DNA from: Thermobifida fusca NBRC 14071 = JCM 3263
GTDB lineage: Bacteria; Actinomycetota; Actinomycetes; Streptosporangiales; Streptosporangiaceae
Reading direction: 5' to 3'
DNA: 56,795 nt
Assembly: GCF_001592045.1 (NCBI RefSeq)
Contig: NZ_BCWB01000048.1
Span: forward strand, 1 to 56,795
The notes under the pieces: model-generated
What the model saw: only the letters and a program-made list of their open reading frames with translations
What the model was told of the DNA's origin: nothing
The model's database searches: none
Shown here: piece after piece, positions 35,801 through 45,732 of the stretch
Layout: every line of letters starts with the position of its first letter
Position numbering within the stretch: position 1 is the first letter of the stretch
Translations under genes and position numbers: made by a program

Positions 35801-36922
35801 CTACAGTTCCGCGAGCCGTTTGACCGCGGCCGCCACCCGCTCGTCGGTGGCGGTGAACGCCACCCGGACGTGCCGGGCCCCCGCCGGGCCGTAGAACTCG
35901 CCCGGAGCGACCAGGATGCCCTGCTCGGCCAGCACCCGCACCGAGCCCCACGCGTCATAGTCGGGGTGGCTCGCCCACAGGTACAGCCCGGCTTCCGAAT
36001 GCGTGATCTGCCAGCCGGCTTTCTCCAATGCGTCGCGCAACTGGGTGCGGCGGGCCGCATAGCGCTGCTTCTGCTCTTCAGCGTGCTCGTCGTCGTCGAG
36101 CGCCGCCCGCATCGCCGCCTGCACGGGGGCGGGCACCATCATCCCGGCGTGCTTGCGGGCCTGGAGCAGCTGCTGGACGAGGGCCGGGTCGCCGGCCACG
36201 AAACCCGCCCGGTACCCGGCCAGGTTGGAACGCTTCGACAGGGAGTGCACGGCGAGCAGCCCTTCGTGGGAGCCGCCGCACACCTCGGGGTGGAGGATCG
36301 ACAGGGGCCGCTCCCCTTCCCAGCCCAGTTCCAGGTAGCACTCGTCGGAGGCGACCACTACCCCGCGTTCCCGCGCCCAGGACACGACTTTCCGCAAGTG
36401 CTCGAGTCCGAGGACCCGGCCGGTGGGGTTAGCCGGAGAGTTGATCCACAGCAGTCCGGGGCGGACCGGCCCTAACTGGGTGAGCGAGTCGGCCGCGACC
36501 GGCGTGGCCCCCGCGATACGAGCCCCGACGTCATAGGTGGGGTAGGCCAGTTCCGGGAAAACCACGGTGTCGCCCGGGCCCAGTCCCAGCAGGGTGGGCA
36601 GCCAGGCCACCAGTTCCTTAGAGCCGATGGTGGGCAGGGTGGCGTCCGGGTCCACCTGCACCTGGTGGCGGCGCGCCAACCAGCCGCTGATGGACTCCCG
36701 CAGCGCCCGCGTGCCGTACGTCTGCGGGTATCCGGGGGTGTCCGCGGCCTCGGCTAGTGCCGCGCGCAGCCGCGGGGGCACCGGGTCCACCGGGGTGCCC
36801 ACCGACAAGTCGACGATCCCGTCGGGATGCTGCGCTGCGGTCTCTTTGTACGGTGCCAACCGGTCCCACGGGAAGGTCGGTAGCCGGTCAGCCACCGGGC
36901 GCCGCTCGGCCATGGTCGCCAC
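35801..36922 (-). CDS. dapC: Succinyldiaminopimelate aminotransferase
   Basis: The 373-residue class I/II aminotransferase has N161-P-x-NPTG, D193 and Y196 in SDECYLE, and the PLP lysine K230 in SLSKRSNLAGYRAGF. Adjacent ferredoxin fdxA lies upstream on the same strand, a pairing also seen as Rv1177-Rv1178 in M. tuberculosis. With dapD and dapE close by, the DapC role is well supported by context. Confidence 0.88.
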   Translation of the reverse strand: MATMAERRPVADRLPTFPWDRLAPYKETAAQHPDGIVDLSVGTPVDPVPPRLRAALAEAADTPGYPQTYGTRALRESISGWLARRHQVQVDPDATLPTIGSKELVAWLPTLLGLGPGDTVVFPELAYPTYDVGARIAGATPVAADSLTQLGPVRPGLLWINSPANPTGRVLGLEHLRKVVSWARERGVVVASDECYLELGWEGERPLSILHPEVCGGSHEGLLAVHSLSKRSNLAGYRAGFVAGDPALVQQLLQARKHAGMMVPAPVQAAMRAALDDDEHAEEQKQRYAARRTQLRDALEKAGWQITHSEAGLYLWASHPDYDAWGSVRVLAEQGILVAPGEFYGPAGARHVRVAFTATDERVAAAVKRLAEL

Positions 36923-37120
36923 GTCCCCTCATCACGTCACTTCCCGCACCGTCCCGGTCGGCGGGCGCGGGCCCTGTTCTGTTGTACCGTGTCCGCCCCG
37001 CCGGGGCACGACTCGATCACGCCGCCGCCTTCCCCAGCCGGGGCCAGGCAACGGCGTGATCGTCACATTCCTCAGGCCACCGCACCAGCGATGGCCGGAC
37101 CCGTATCCGCTTTCTTCGTC

Positions 37121-37441
37121 CTACTCGCCCTGCGGTGGAAGGGCAGCGACCAGCGGGTGGTCCCGGTCGATCTTGCCGACCTTGGAGGCACCTCCGGGAG
37201 AGCCCAGCTCCTCGAAGAACTCGACATTAACCTTGTAGAAGTCCGACCATTCGCTGGGCAGGTCGTCCTCGTAGTAGATGGCCTCCACCGGGCATACCGG
37301 CTCGCAGGCACCGCAGTCGACGCACTCATCGGGGTGGATGTAGAGCATGCGCCCGCCCTCGTAGATGCAGTCGACGGGGCATTCTTCAATGCATGCCTTG
37401 TCGAGCACATCGACACACGGCTGCGCGATGACGTAAGTCAC
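37121..37441 (-). CDS. fdxA: 7Fe ferredoxin
   Basis: The 106-residue ferredoxin has cysteines C9, C17, C21, C25 and C40-x2-C43-x2-C46-x3-C50-P. The spacing C9-x7-C17-x3-C21 is that of seven-iron ferredoxins carrying one 3Fe-4S and one 4Fe-4S cluster. It is an electron carrier in the cytoplasm; the redox partner is not known. It lies 198 bases upstream of dapC. Confidence 0.93.
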   Translation of the reverse strand: MTYVIAQPCVDVLDKACIEECPVDCIYEGGRMLYIHPDECVDCGACEPVCPVEAIYYEDDLPSEWSDFYKVNVEFFEELGSPGGASKVGKIDRDHPLVAALPPQGE

Positions 37442-37667
37442 GTCGTATTCCTCCTCGGTCTCGCCACGTGGACCGCGTAAGTGGCTGCTACGTCGCGATA
37501 CTTCTGACCGACCACCACCGAGTGGCCTCCCGGGGCTTGGTGCGCTTGCGGGACGGTCTGCGCGGAAGACCGGCAGGCGCCCTCAAACGGGTCTTACGGC
37601 CAGAGGACACGGGTACCGCTGTCCCTAGTATTGCGTTGCACGAAGCCTGGATCACAATCGGGGGGTC

Positions 37668-37925
37668 GTGACTGTGGGATACGTTGCCCGCTTCACCCAC
37701 GCCATAACCAAAGACGATGTCGGCCAGCGAGTCACTGTGCGTTTCCGGCTGCCAGACGGGAGATTCCGGGATATCGTCGGTGTATTGGAGTCATGGCACG
37801 ACGATGTGCTCGTGTTGCGCCGCCGCGACGGGTCGCTCGCGCACGTGACCGCCGCGGAGATCGTGGCCAGCAAGGTCGTGCCGCCGCAGCCGCCCCGGCG
37901 TTCCGGCGCACCGGGTTCCGCGTAA
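37668..37925 (+). CDS. Stand-alone SH3-like domain (Rv0428c N-terminal type)
   Basis: The 85-residue protein reads VGQRVTVRFRLPDGRFRDIV, then VLESWHDDVLVLRRRDG and ends in a Pro-rich tail. It resembles the SH3-like domain that precedes the GNAT acetyltransferase in Rv0428c-type proteins of actinobacteria. Here it ends in a stop codon and the next gene (53 bases on) is not an acetyltransferase. Either a free domain or the remnant of a split gene. GTG start at 37668. Confidence 0.65.
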   Translation: MTVGYVARFTHAITKDDVGQRVTVRFRLPDGRFRDIVGVLESWHDDVLVLRRRDGSLAHVTAAEIVASKVVPPQPPRRSGAPGSA

Positions 37926-37978
37926 CCCACGGGCCGGGCCATCGGAGGTGAGACGAGGCAGGAGGTGGGAATCCCGCC

Positions 37979-39313
37979 GTGCAGGAAACCGTGGCCGCTG
38001 CCCTCGCTCACCTGACGCGCACGGATCCGGTCGCCGCCCACGTAGCGCAGAGCGCCTTGGACACTCTGCTCTCCGGCCGGCGATTGGAAACCCTGACCCA
38101 GCACGCCGTCCAAGAGTTCTGCTGGCACGTCCTCCCGGTGCGGTTCTCCTCCGAGCCCAGCGAGTGGCAGTTCGTCACCGACTCGCTCAGCTCCCTCTTC
38201 CGCCTCCTCGATTTAGACCGCTACGCCGACATCTGCGTATCGGAACGCACCCGCGAAGTGCTGCGCGCCTATGCGACCTCCCACGACCAGGGCCTGGCAG
38301 CCTACGAGCGCAGCATGCGCTCCTCCGGGGTGATCCCGCCCGACCTGCCCGAATTGACGTGGGGGACCGCGCTCGGCAACGCCGAGATCGAAGCCTACCG
38401 GGAGACGTCCGCGGTACTGGAGCTGGCGATCGCCGCAGGTGAAGTACGTCCAGGCACGCGCGGCTGGCGGGCAGCCCAAGAGGAGCGCGCCCGCAGCTTC
38501 CTCACCCAGCCCGACCACCACGGCCTCAGCTATCTGGACAAGATCCGCCAGGAACGGGTCGCGGAGTGGCTGGCGTCCCGCTCCCACCCGCACCGGGAGC
38601 ACCTGCTGCCCCTGCGCGGCCAGCTCACCGCCGGCGTGGACATGCCGCGCAACGCGGCTGACGCGCTCGCCCCCGTGCAGCGGCTGCTCGACTATGCCGC
38701 CGACGGGATCGCGCTCACCCAGATCGGCTACATATCTCCTGCCGTGGTGCGGGCGCTGTGCGACGAATTCGGCTGGTGGACATCGCCGTCGCCGCCGCGC
38801 AGCGAAACCGATGTCATGCAGCTCATCGTGCTGCACAAACTGCTGCGGGCTATGCGGGCGGTGCGACGCTCCGGCCGTCGGCTGGTGCTGACCCGGCACG
38901 GGCGGCAGCTCCACAGCGACCTCAACGAACTGTGGCGCGCGGTCGCGGAAAGTGTGCTGGCCACCGACGGTTTCGAGCAGGCCGCGATCGAAACCCTGCT
39001 GGGTGTGCTGCTGCTCCGCTCCCCGCAGTCAGCGTCCGCCCCATACGGTGACGCCGACATCGACGTCGCCGACGAGGCGTGCCGGCTGCTCATCCAGTCC
39101 GGCTGGGAGGATGACGTCATCGGCGGGCGGCCCCGCACCGACCAGGTGCGCTCCGTCCTCATCAGCGTGGTGTGGCTGCTGGAGATCCTGGGGTGCATCA
39201 CCGGCCCCGACCTGCTCGGCGACGGCCCCACCCCCCAGTTGACGAAGGTGGGGCGGGCTTTTGCGCTCACCGCGCTCCACTTGTCGGCGACGGCCCCGGC
39301 CGCGTCACTGTAG
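37979..39313 (+). CDS. Unknown 444-residue protein
   Basis: I do not recognise this family. The protein is soluble, mostly helical, and has no TM or signal. The second half, from about 225, has a repeated layout (LLDYAADGIALTQIGYISPAVVRALCDEFGWW, then LTRHGRQL and later LTKVGRAFAL) that looks like winged-helix or helix-bundle units also seen at the ends of other uncharacterised actinobacterial proteins. GTG start with AGGAGG 14 bases upstream. It follows the SH3-like gene on the same strand and may share its transcript. Confidence 0.7.
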   Translation: MQETVAAALAHLTRTDPVAAHVAQSALDTLLSGRRLETLTQHAVQEFCWHVLPVRFSSEPSEWQFVTDSLSSLFRLLDLDRYADICVSERTREVLRAYATSHDQGLAAYERSMRSSGVIPPDLPELTWGTALGNAEIEAYRETSAVLELAIAAGEVRPGTRGWRAAQEERARSFLTQPDHHGLSYLDKIRQERVAEWLASRSHPHREHLLPLRGQLTAGVDMPRNAADALAPVQRLLDYAADGIALTQIGYISPAVVRALCDEFGWWTSPSPPRSETDVMQLIVLHKLLRAMRAVRRSGRRLVLTRHGRQLHSDLNELWRAVAESVLATDGFEQAAIETLLGVLLLRSPQSASAPYGDADIDVADEACRLLIQSGWEDDVIGGRPRTDQVRSVLISVVWLLEILGCITGPDLLGDGPTPQLTKVGRAFALTALHLSATAPAASL

Positions 39314-39412
39314 TCGGTGGGGCGACCCCGGCACGCGGCATGCTCTGCTGCCCTCTAGCCTGTGGGTAGTTCTTCCACACCGTGTTTCACCCGTGTGACC
39401 AGCAGGAGCAGC

Positions 39413-40264
39413 ATGTCCACGTCTGATCCGGCACCCCGGTCGGCGGCTGAGGAGCCGCCCACCGGCCCGTCGACCACCGCTAAGACCGAGTCTGCCTCGC
39501 CCGGTTGGCTGGACTTCCTGCCCAGCCCGATGTTCCTGTTGCTGGTGGGGGTGACCGCGCTAGCCGGGTGGCTGTCGTGGACCCGCGCCGAAGAGACCGT
39601 GCTCGGCTGGCGCACCGCCTACGCGCCGTTCCTGCTGCTCCTCGGCGGCTGGCTCATCTGTCTGACCCTGCACCAGTACGTGCGGTCGCTACTGGCCTAC
39701 CGGGGCGGGGACCGGGCGCTGCGCGGCAGCGGCTACCTGAAACTCAACCCGTTCGCTTTCCGGGAGCTCGGCGCCCAAGTGGTGCTCCCGGTCGCGTTCC
39801 TGCTGCTCGGCACGTTCGGGCTCAACGGCCCCGCCGTGCACGTGGACCGGTCCGCGGTCACCCGTCCTTTCCGGGTGCTCGCTGCTTTGGGCGGGCTGGC
39901 CACCAACGTCGTGCTGGCCGCGGTGCTGGCGGTCACGGTGGCCCTGCTCGTCCCCGCAGGCCAGGTCACGAACAACTGGGCGATCGGCGCGGTGATGTTC
40001 CTGTGCTTCCTCAACGTCAGCGCGGCCCTGCTCGCCCTGCTGCCGGTGCCGGGCACGGTGGGCTACGACATCCTCACCGAGGCGGTCAACCGGTGGCGGC
40101 CCAGCCGCAACGCGGCGATCTTCGGCACGGTGCTGCTGTTCGCTGCCGTGTGGTGCCCGCCGATCCACGCCGTGTTCTTGGAGAGGCTGTTCTCCCTGTT
40201 CAGTCTGATTGGGGTGGAGTCGCTGTACCTCGAGTGGGGGCAGACGTTCCTCCGTCCGTGGTGA
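39413..40264 (+). CDS. M50-like membrane protein without zinc site
   Basis: From the ATG at 39413 (AGGAG 5 bases upstream) the product has 283 residues and about six TM helices. Sequence around GYLKLNPFAFRELG and AVHVDRSAV looks like the site-2 protease family common in Streptomyces. The HExxH zinc motif reads H87-Q-Y-V-R91, and the second motif, normally LPxPxxDG, reads PVPGTVGYD at 211-219 with Val in the Asp position. It is therefore probably an inactive relative. Its last 65 bases overlap the convergent membrane gene. Confidence 0.72.
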   Translation: MSTSDPAPRSAAEEPPTGPSTTAKTESASPGWLDFLPSPMFLLLVGVTALAGWLSWTRAEETVLGWRTAYAPFLLLLGGWLICLTLHQYVRSLLAYRGGDRALRGSGYLKLNPFAFRELGAQVVLPVAFLLLGTFGLNGPAVHVDRSAVTRPFRVLAALGGLATNVVLAAVLAVTVALLVPAGQVTNNWAIGAVMFLCFLNVSAALLALLPVPGTVGYDILTEAVNRWRPSRNAAIFGTVLLFAAVWCPPIHAVFLERLFSLFSLIGVESLYLEWGQTFLRPW

Positions 40265-40724
40265 CCTTGTCCCCGGTTTCGGGGGTCAGCACGGTCGCCA
40301 CAATCACCGCGCCTACCCCGCCGTAGAGGAACAGGTAGGTGGGGACGGTGGAGGTCATGACCACGTCGCCGCCGGCCACGTACCCGGTCAGGAGGACACC
40401 GGCGAGAATCCACCCGGCGGCGAACGCTCCCGGCCCCCATTTGGCGCCGACCGCCCAGCCGATCACCCGGGCCCCGGAGAAGAGGACGAGGAGGAACAGC
40501 AGGACGGTTGCCACGCTGAGCAGTTGGCCGATCGTGCCGGTCAGCCACAGCCACGACGCCCACCCGGCGCACAGTCCCGCCACGATTCCGCCGACCAGGC
40601 CCAGTGCTGCGAGGAAGACGATGTTGAGCGCGGCCAGCATGCCCATCAGGCGGCGGTCCAGCCCGGCGGTGGCTTCCGCACCGGGCTCTGCGCGCTCACC
40701 GGTGTGCTCTGCCGAGGAAGTCAC
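40200..40724 (-). CDS. Four-TM membrane protein (Rv1171-like)
   Basis: The 174-residue protein has four TM helices (about 27-52, 55-80, 84-118, 125-147) and polar ends. It lies 84 bases downstream of mshB on the same strand, as Rv1171 does next to mshB in M. tuberculosis; I think the family is DUF6113. Function unknown. Its 3' end overlaps the M50-like gene by 65 bases on the other strand. Confidence 0.75.
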   Translation of the reverse strand: MTSSAEHTGERAEPGAEATAGLDRRLMGMLAALNIVFLAALGLVGGIVAGLCAGWASWLWLTGTIGQLLSVATVLLFLLVLFSGARVIGWAVGAKWGPGAFAAGWILAGVLLTGYVAGGDVVMTSTVPTYLFLYGGVGAVIVATVLTPETGDKVTTDGGTSAPTRGTATPPQSD

Positions 40725-40808
40725 AGTGAGCAGCCTAACCGCTTTCCGCGCCCCAGCCGGGCCAGGGCGCGGGGTGGCTTGTCTTGCACGCTGCTGCCGT
40801 GCTCCTGG

Positions 40809-41669
40809 TCAGGCGAACAGGTCGGTTTCGTAGCCATCGGGGCCGCGGCGGGGTTCCGGGCCGTGCAGCAGGGTGAAGTACTCCACGGCGTGGATCTCCT
40901 GGGCGATGCCGTTGGAGAGCGCGAACCGGGTGCCCGCCACAGCGACCTGGGTGGCGTGCGCCTGCAGAGCGTCCCGCTTCTTCTCCCAGTAGGCGGAGCC
41001 GTCGATGCGGGTGGTCACCAGGTCGTCCGGGGTGCCGGGGGCGATGTCCTCCACCGCGGTGGGCGCGGTGAACGGGCCCGGGTCGGCTTGCATGCGTGCC
41101 ACTGACTCTTCCAGCAGCTTCCTGGGCTGGGCGATCGCATACAGCTTGCGGGCTTGCCAGGGGGTGCCCGGCAGGGAGGGGTCCGCGGCTTGAGCGAAGG
41201 CGCGCATGGTCACCCGGTGCGCTTGGATGTGGTCGGGGTGCCCGTAGCCGCCGTTGTCGTCGTAGGTGACGATGACTTGGGGGCGCACTTCCCGGATGAT
41301 CGCGGCGAGTTCGTGGGCGGCCGTGTCCACGTCGGCCTGCCAGAAGCACGCGGGGTGGCTGTTCGTGGGGGCACCCATCATGCCTGAGTCGCGGTAGCGC
41401 CCCTTGCCGCCCAGAAACCGCTGGTCGTGGACACCCAATGCGGCGCAGGCGCGTTCGAGTTCCGTCACACGGTACTCGCCTAGTCCGCCTTCCCGGTCAC
41501 TCGCCAAATGGGCCAGTTCCGGGGGGATCACTTCCCCTTCTTCACCGAGGGTGCAGGTCACAAGCGTGATGTGGGCTCCCTCGGCCGCGTATCGGGCCAT
41601 GGTCGCCCCGGTGACGATGGTTTCGTCGTCAGGATGGGCGTGCACCAGCAGCAGGCGACGGTCGTTCAT
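40809..41669 (-). CDS. mshB: Mycothiol deacetylase MshB
   Basis: The 286-residue LmbE-family enzyme has the zinc ligands H12-P-D-D15 in AHPDDE and H147 in GHPDH, matching H13, D16 and H147 of the M. tuberculosis enzyme. It removes acetate from GlcNAc-inositol during mycothiol synthesis. Mycothiol is confined to actinobacteria, which supports the assignment of the host. Close homologue Mca (mycothiol conjugate amidase) is an alternative, but the adjoining Rv1171-like gene favours MshB. Confidence 0.88.
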   Translation of the reverse strand: MNDRRLLLVHAHPDDETIVTGATMARYAAEGAHITLVTCTLGEEGEVIPPELAHLASDREGGLGEYRVTELERACAALGVHDQRFLGGKGRYRDSGMMGAPTNSHPACFWQADVDTAAHELAAIIREVRPQVIVTYDDNGGYGHPDHIQAHRVTMRAFAQAADPSLPGTPWQARKLYAIAQPRKLLEESVARMQADPGPFTAPTAVEDIAPGTPDDLVTTRIDGSAYWEKKRDALQAHATQVAVAGTRFALSNGIAQEIHAVEYFTLLHGPEPRRGPDGYETDLFA

Positions 41670-41777
41670 GCCGGTGACGATACCCGCGCCGGTGAACTCT
41701 TCTCCCGGCGCCTCAGTGAAACGCCTGCGGGATGGCGCACCGCCGGACTGCGGTCTACGGCTGTCAGAATGCGTGGC

Positions 41778-43913
41778 ATGAGCTTCCCACGACAGTACGC
41801 TCGGACCCAGCGCTTCAGCATCGGTGTTCCCCGCTCGTTCCAGATCTCCCCGGACGGCCAGCGTGTCGCGTTCTTGAGAAGCCGGGACGGTACCGACACC
41901 GCGACCTGCCTGTGGGTTGCGGAACCGGACGGCACGGAGCGGATCATCGCGGACCCGCGCACGATCGGTGACACGGGGGAGGATCTGCCGCCGGAGGAGC
42001 GGGCCCGCCGGGAGCGGCTGCGTGAGTCAGGAAGTGGCATCGTCTCCTACAGCGTGGACAAGGCGTTCACCCGCGCCGTGTTCTCCTTGTCCGGCAGGCT
42101 CTACAGCGTGGAGTTGGACGGCTCCGGCACTCCCCGGGAGCTGCCCGCGGCCTCCCCGGCCATCGACCCGGTGCTGGACCCCACGGGACGGCTAGTGGCC
42201 TACGTCCACAAGGGCGCCATCCACGTGCTTGACCTCGCCGACGGCTTGGACCGCGTGGTGGCCGCCCCGGACGGGAAGAACATCACCTGGGGTCTGGCCG
42301 AGTTCATCGCCGCCGAGGAGATGGGACGCCACCGCGGCATGTGGTGGTCTCCGGACGGGACTTTCCTGCTCGCCACCCGTGTGGACACGACCCCGGTGCG
42401 GCGCTGGCACATCAGCGACCCGGGGAACCCCGAAGCCGTGCCGCAGACGGTCGCCTACCCGGCGGCGGGCACCGACAACGCCGAGGTGCGGTTGGCGGTG
42501 CTGCGGGCCGACAACACCGGGGAGCCGGTGTGGGTGGAATGGGACCGGGATGCCTTCCCGTACCTGGTCACCGCGGGGTGGACCCAGCGGTTGAAGGGCA
42601 CGTCGACCATCGTGTTCACCGTGCAGGACCGGGCCCAGCGCACGCTGCGGGCGTGCACCGCGGACCCGCTCACCGGGCACCTCCACGAGCTGTGGACGGA
42701 GACCTCCGACACCTGGGTGGAGATCATGCCGGGGGTGCCGGAGTTCGACGCTTCAGGCGCGGCACTGCGTTTCGGGGTGGACTCTTCCGGGGAGCGGGCG
42801 CTGTACCTGGGCGACCGGATGGTGAACTCCCCCGGGCAGTACGTGCGGGCCGTACTGGACGTGGACGGGTGCTGCGTGCTGTATTCGGCGTCCCCTCTCG
42901 GGGAGCCGCACATCGTCCGGCTGTGGCTGTACGACAGTCGGACAGACACGCGCACTGAGATGAGCTTCCCCGGGGCGGACGGTCCTTCCGGGGTGCATTC
43001 TGGGCTGCTGCGCGGCGACACCTTGGTGATCCAGCGGCGCGACCTGTCCAGTCCGGGGGTGCGCACCGCGATCGTGCGGGGTGTGCACGAGGAGCAGTCC
43101 GTGACCGAGGTGGAGAGCCGGGCGGAGCGCCCCGACCTGCCCGGTGTGCACGTGCAGCTCCAGCGGTTGGGCGAACGGGAGATCCCTGCCGCGCTCGTGC
43201 TGCCGTCGTGGTATACGCCGGATTCTGATCCGCTGCCGGTCCTCCTGGACCCCTACGGCGGCCCGCACGCCCAGCGGGTGCTCTGCGCCCAGAGCGCCTA
43301 CCTGACCGCGCAGTGGTTCGCGGAGCAAGGGTTCGCGGTGCTGATCGCTGACGGGCGCGGCACTCCGGGCATCGGCCTGGCGTGGGAGCAGGCCATCCAC
43401 CGGAACATGGCGGAAACCGTGCTGGAGGACCAGGTGGCGGCACTCCACGCGGCGCCGGAGGCGTTCGGGGTGCGCCTGGACTTGACCAAGGTGGGGATCC
43501 GCGGGTGGTCGTTCGGCGGATACTTGGCGGCGCTGGCAGTGCTCCGCCGCCCGGACGTGTTCCACGCGGCCGTGGCGGGTGCTCCCGTCACCGACTGGCG
43601 GCTGTACGACACGCATTACACCGAGCGCTACCTGGGGCATCCGGACGACGATCCGGAATGCTACGAGCGGGAGTCGCTGCTGGTGGACGCGCCGAAGCTG
43701 CAGCGCCCGCTGCTGCTGATCCACGGGCTCGCTGACGACAATGTGGTGTTCGCCCACACGCAGCGGCTGTCGTCGGCGCTGCTCGCGGCGGGACGTCCGC
43801 ACACGGTGCTGCCGCTGTCCGGAGCCACCCACATGGCCAACGATCCGACCGTGTCGGAGAACTTGCTGCTCGTGCAGGTGGAATTCCTCCGTGACGCACT
43901 GCACCTCACCTGA
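41778..43913 (+). CDS. S9 family peptidase (dipeptidyl peptidase IV-like)
   Basis: The 711 residues comprise an N-terminal beta-propeller-type region (about 25-450) and a C-terminal alpha/beta hydrolase with S578 in GWSFGGY, D653/D654 in HGLADDN and H685 in GATHMAND. No signal peptide is visible, so it is probably cytoplasmic and degrades oligopeptides. Start could be the ATG at 41778 or at 41769; neither has a clear ribosome site, so a leaderless transcript is possible. Divergent from mshB. A classic terminator follows. Confidence 0.88.
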   Translation: MSFPRQYARTQRFSIGVPRSFQISPDGQRVAFLRSRDGTDTATCLWVAEPDGTERIIADPRTIGDTGEDLPPEERARRERLRESGSGIVSYSVDKAFTRAVFSLSGRLYSVELDGSGTPRELPAASPAIDPVLDPTGRLVAYVHKGAIHVLDLADGLDRVVAAPDGKNITWGLAEFIAAEEMGRHRGMWWSPDGTFLLATRVDTTPVRRWHISDPGNPEAVPQTVAYPAAGTDNAEVRLAVLRADNTGEPVWVEWDRDAFPYLVTAGWTQRLKGTSTIVFTVQDRAQRTLRACTADPLTGHLHELWTETSDTWVEIMPGVPEFDASGAALRFGVDSSGERALYLGDRMVNSPGQYVRAVLDVDGCCVLYSASPLGEPHIVRLWLYDSRTDTRTEMSFPGADGPSGVHSGLLRGDTLVIQRRDLSSPGVRTAIVRGVHEEQSVTEVESRAERPDLPGVHVQLQRLGEREIPAALVLPSWYTPDSDPLPVLLDPYGGPHAQRVLCAQSAYLTAQWFAEQGFAVLIADGRGTPGIGLAWEQAIHRNMAETVLEDQVAALHAAPEAFGVRLDLTKVGIRGWSFGGYLAALAVLRRPDVFHAAVAGAPVTDWRLYDTHYTERYLGHPDDDPECYERESLLVDAPKLQRPLLLIHGLADDNVVFAHTQRLSSALLAAGRPHTVLPLSGATHMANDPTVSENLLLVQVEFLRDALHLT

Positions 43914-43929
43914 GTGACCGCGGGTTCTC

Positions 43930-43977
43930 GGCCTCGGCGGGATCGGACCGGTTTTCGTCCCGCCGGGGCCGTGTTTT
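43930..43977 (+). terminator. Rho-independent terminator after the S9 peptidase
   Basis: A 13-bp stem (43930-43942 with 43958-43970, one G-T pair) and a 15-base loop are followed directly by GTGTTTTTTG. This is the best classic terminator in the left three quarters of the window. Confidence 0.85.
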
Positions 43978-44058
43978 TTGGACCGCCCGGCATGGTTTTT
44001 GGCCACCCAGGGTACATAGTGTGTCACCGATTGTCCGTTAGGTGGATAGTGTCCCTTC

Positions 44059-44077
44059 CTCGGACTGACTGTCCGAG
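44059..44077. promoter_or_regulatory. Dyad upstream of the secreted protease
   Basis: CTCGGAC (44059-44065) and GTCCGAG (44071-44077) are perfect complements with a 5-base spacer, 71 bases before the GTG of the protease. It is not the CelR site used by cellulase genes in Thermobifida. A different operator or a leader hairpin is possible. Confidence 0.45.
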
Positions 44078-44148
44078 ACACTCCACCCGGTGGGCTGATC
44101 GGAGTCCCCCGCTCCGCCTGACTCCGACAACCCAGAAAGGAACGGGTC

Positions 44149-45255
44149 GTGAACCATTCCTCCCGAAGAACCACCTCCCTCCTTTTCACTGCCGCGCTGG
44201 CCGCCACTGCACTGGTCGCCGCCACCACCCCCGCCTCCGCCCAAGAGCTCGCCCTCAAACGCGACCTCGGGTTGAGCGACGCTGAAGTCGCGGAACTGCG
44301 CGCCGCCGAAGCCGAAGCAGTCGAGCTGGAAGAGGAGCTGCGCGACTCCCTCGGCTCCGATTTCGGCGGCGTCTACTTGGACGCGGACACCACAGAGATC
44401 ACGGTCGCCGTCACCGACCCCGCCGCCGTGTCCCGTGTCGACGCGGACGACGTCACCGTGGACGTTGTTGATTTCGGGGAAACCGCCCTCAACGACTTCG
44501 TGGCGTCCCTCAACGCGATCGCTGACACCGCTGACCCAAAGGTCACCGGCTGGTACACCGACCTGGAGTCCGATGCGGTAGTCATCACCACGCTCCGGGG
44601 CGGCACTCCGGCAGCCGAAGAGCTCGCCGAGCGGGCTGGTCTGGACGAGCGGGCCGTGCGCATTGTCGAAGAGGACGAAGAGCCGCAGTCCCTTGCCGCC
44701 ATCATCGGCGGCAACCCCTACTATTTCGGGAACTACCGCTGCTCTATCGGATTCTCGGTCCGCCAGGGCAGCCAGACCGGCTTCGCCACCGCGGGCCACT
44801 GCGGTTCGACAGGCACGCGAGTCAGCTCCCCCTCAGGCACTGTCGCCGGATCGTACTTCCCCGGCCGTGACATGGGCTGGGTGCGTATCACCAGCGCTGA
44901 CACCGTCACCCCGCTCGTCAACCGCTACAACGGCGGAACGGTGACCGTCACCGGTTCGCAGGAGGCCGCCACCGGCTCTTCGGTGTGCCGCTCCGGAGCG
45001 ACCACCGGGTGGCGCTGCGGCACCATCCAGTCGAAGAACCAGACCGTCCGCTACGCGGAAGGAACCGTCACCGGCCTGACCCGCACCACTGCCTGCGCTG
45101 AAGGCGGCGACTCCGGCGGCCCGTGGCTCACCGGTTCCCAAGCCCAAGGGGTGACCTCGGGCGGCACCGGTGACTGCCGGTCCGGCGGCATCACGTTCTT
45201 CCAGCCCATCAACCCGCTGCTGTCCTACTTCGGACTGCAACTGGTCACCGGCTGA
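44149..45255 (+). CDS. Secreted S1E serine protease, TFPA-like
   Basis: The 368-residue precursor has a signal peptide (1-31, cut after ASA), a pro-domain (about 32-182) of the alpha-lytic protease type, and a 186-residue mature chymotrypsin-fold enzyme starting near A183. The triad is H217 in TAGHC, D241 in GRDMGW and S322 in GGDSGGP. Six mature cysteines (198-218, 280-290, 316-343) give three disulfides. It matches my memory of the thermostable Thermobifida fusca protease A. The pro-domain should act as a folding chaperone. GTG start with AAAGGA 7 bases upstream. Confidence 0.93.
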   Translation: MNHSSRRTTSLLFTAALAATALVAATTPASAQELALKRDLGLSDAEVAELRAAEAEAVELEEELRDSLGSDFGGVYLDADTTEITVAVTDPAAVSRVDADDVTVDVVDFGETALNDFVASLNAIADTADPKVTGWYTDLESDAVVITTLRGGTPAAEELAERAGLDERAVRIVEEDEEPQSLAAIIGGNPYYFGNYRCSIGFSVRQGSQTGFATAGHCGSTGTRVSSPSGTVAGSYFPGRDMGWVRITSADTVTPLVNRYNGGTVTVTGSQEAATGSSVCRSGATTGWRCGTIQSKNQTVRYAEGTVTGLTRTTACAEGGDSGGPWLTGSQAQGVTSGGTGDCRSGGITFFQPINPLLSYFGLQLVTG

Positions 45256-45285
45256 GCCGGTCTTCTCGGCCCCGGGTTCCCCTGT

Positions 45286-45309
45286 CGCGGCGGTCCTCGG
45301 GCCGCCGCG
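45286..45309. terminator. GC-rich hairpin after the protease gene
   Basis: CGCGGCGG (45286-45293) pairs with CCGCCGCG (45302-45309) across an 8-base loop, 31 bases past the stop codon. There is no T run after it. Confidence 0.55.
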
Positions 45310-45357
45310 GCGGTGGGCCCACACGTCTGACCAGTCACCCACCGTTAGGCTGGAGCT

Positions 45358-45732
45358 ATGCGTTCTGTTTCGGCCGCCGTTGTCGACGCTGCCGTAGTCG
45401 TCCTCTTCGTGCTCATCGGACGGTCCAGCCACGGTGAGCCCAACACCCTGATCGACGTGGTCACCACCCTGTGGCCGTTTGCTGCTTCCCTCGCCTTGGG
45501 GTGGATCGTCGCCCGAGCCTGGCAGATGCCTGTCGCCCCCTTGCGCACCGGCGTGGGAGTGTGGGCGATCACCGTCGCCGCAGGCATGGCGCTGCGTGCC
45601 CTCTCCGGCGGTGGAATCGCCGTGTCGTTCATCGTCGTAGCGTCGCTGTTCCTCGCCGCAGGCCTCATCGGCTGGCGTGTCGTCGCCACCCTGGTGCTGT
45701 CCCGCCGCACCACCACTCCTACCCCCCACTGA
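45358..45732 (+). CDS. DUF3054 membrane protein
   Basis: The 124-residue protein has four hydrophobic segments and the pattern DVVTTLWPFAASLALGWIVAR with LRTGVGVWAITVAAGMALRAL, which matches the DUF3054 family of small four-TM proteins found in actinobacteria and archaea. Function unknown. It is the last gene before the change to mobile-element DNA. Confidence 0.82.
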   Translation: MRSVSAAVVDAAVVVLFVLIGRSSHGEPNTLIDVVTTLWPFAASLALGWIVARAWQMPVAPLRTGVGVWAITVAAGMALRALSGGGIAVSFIVVASLFLAAGLIGWRVVATLVLSRRTTTPTPH

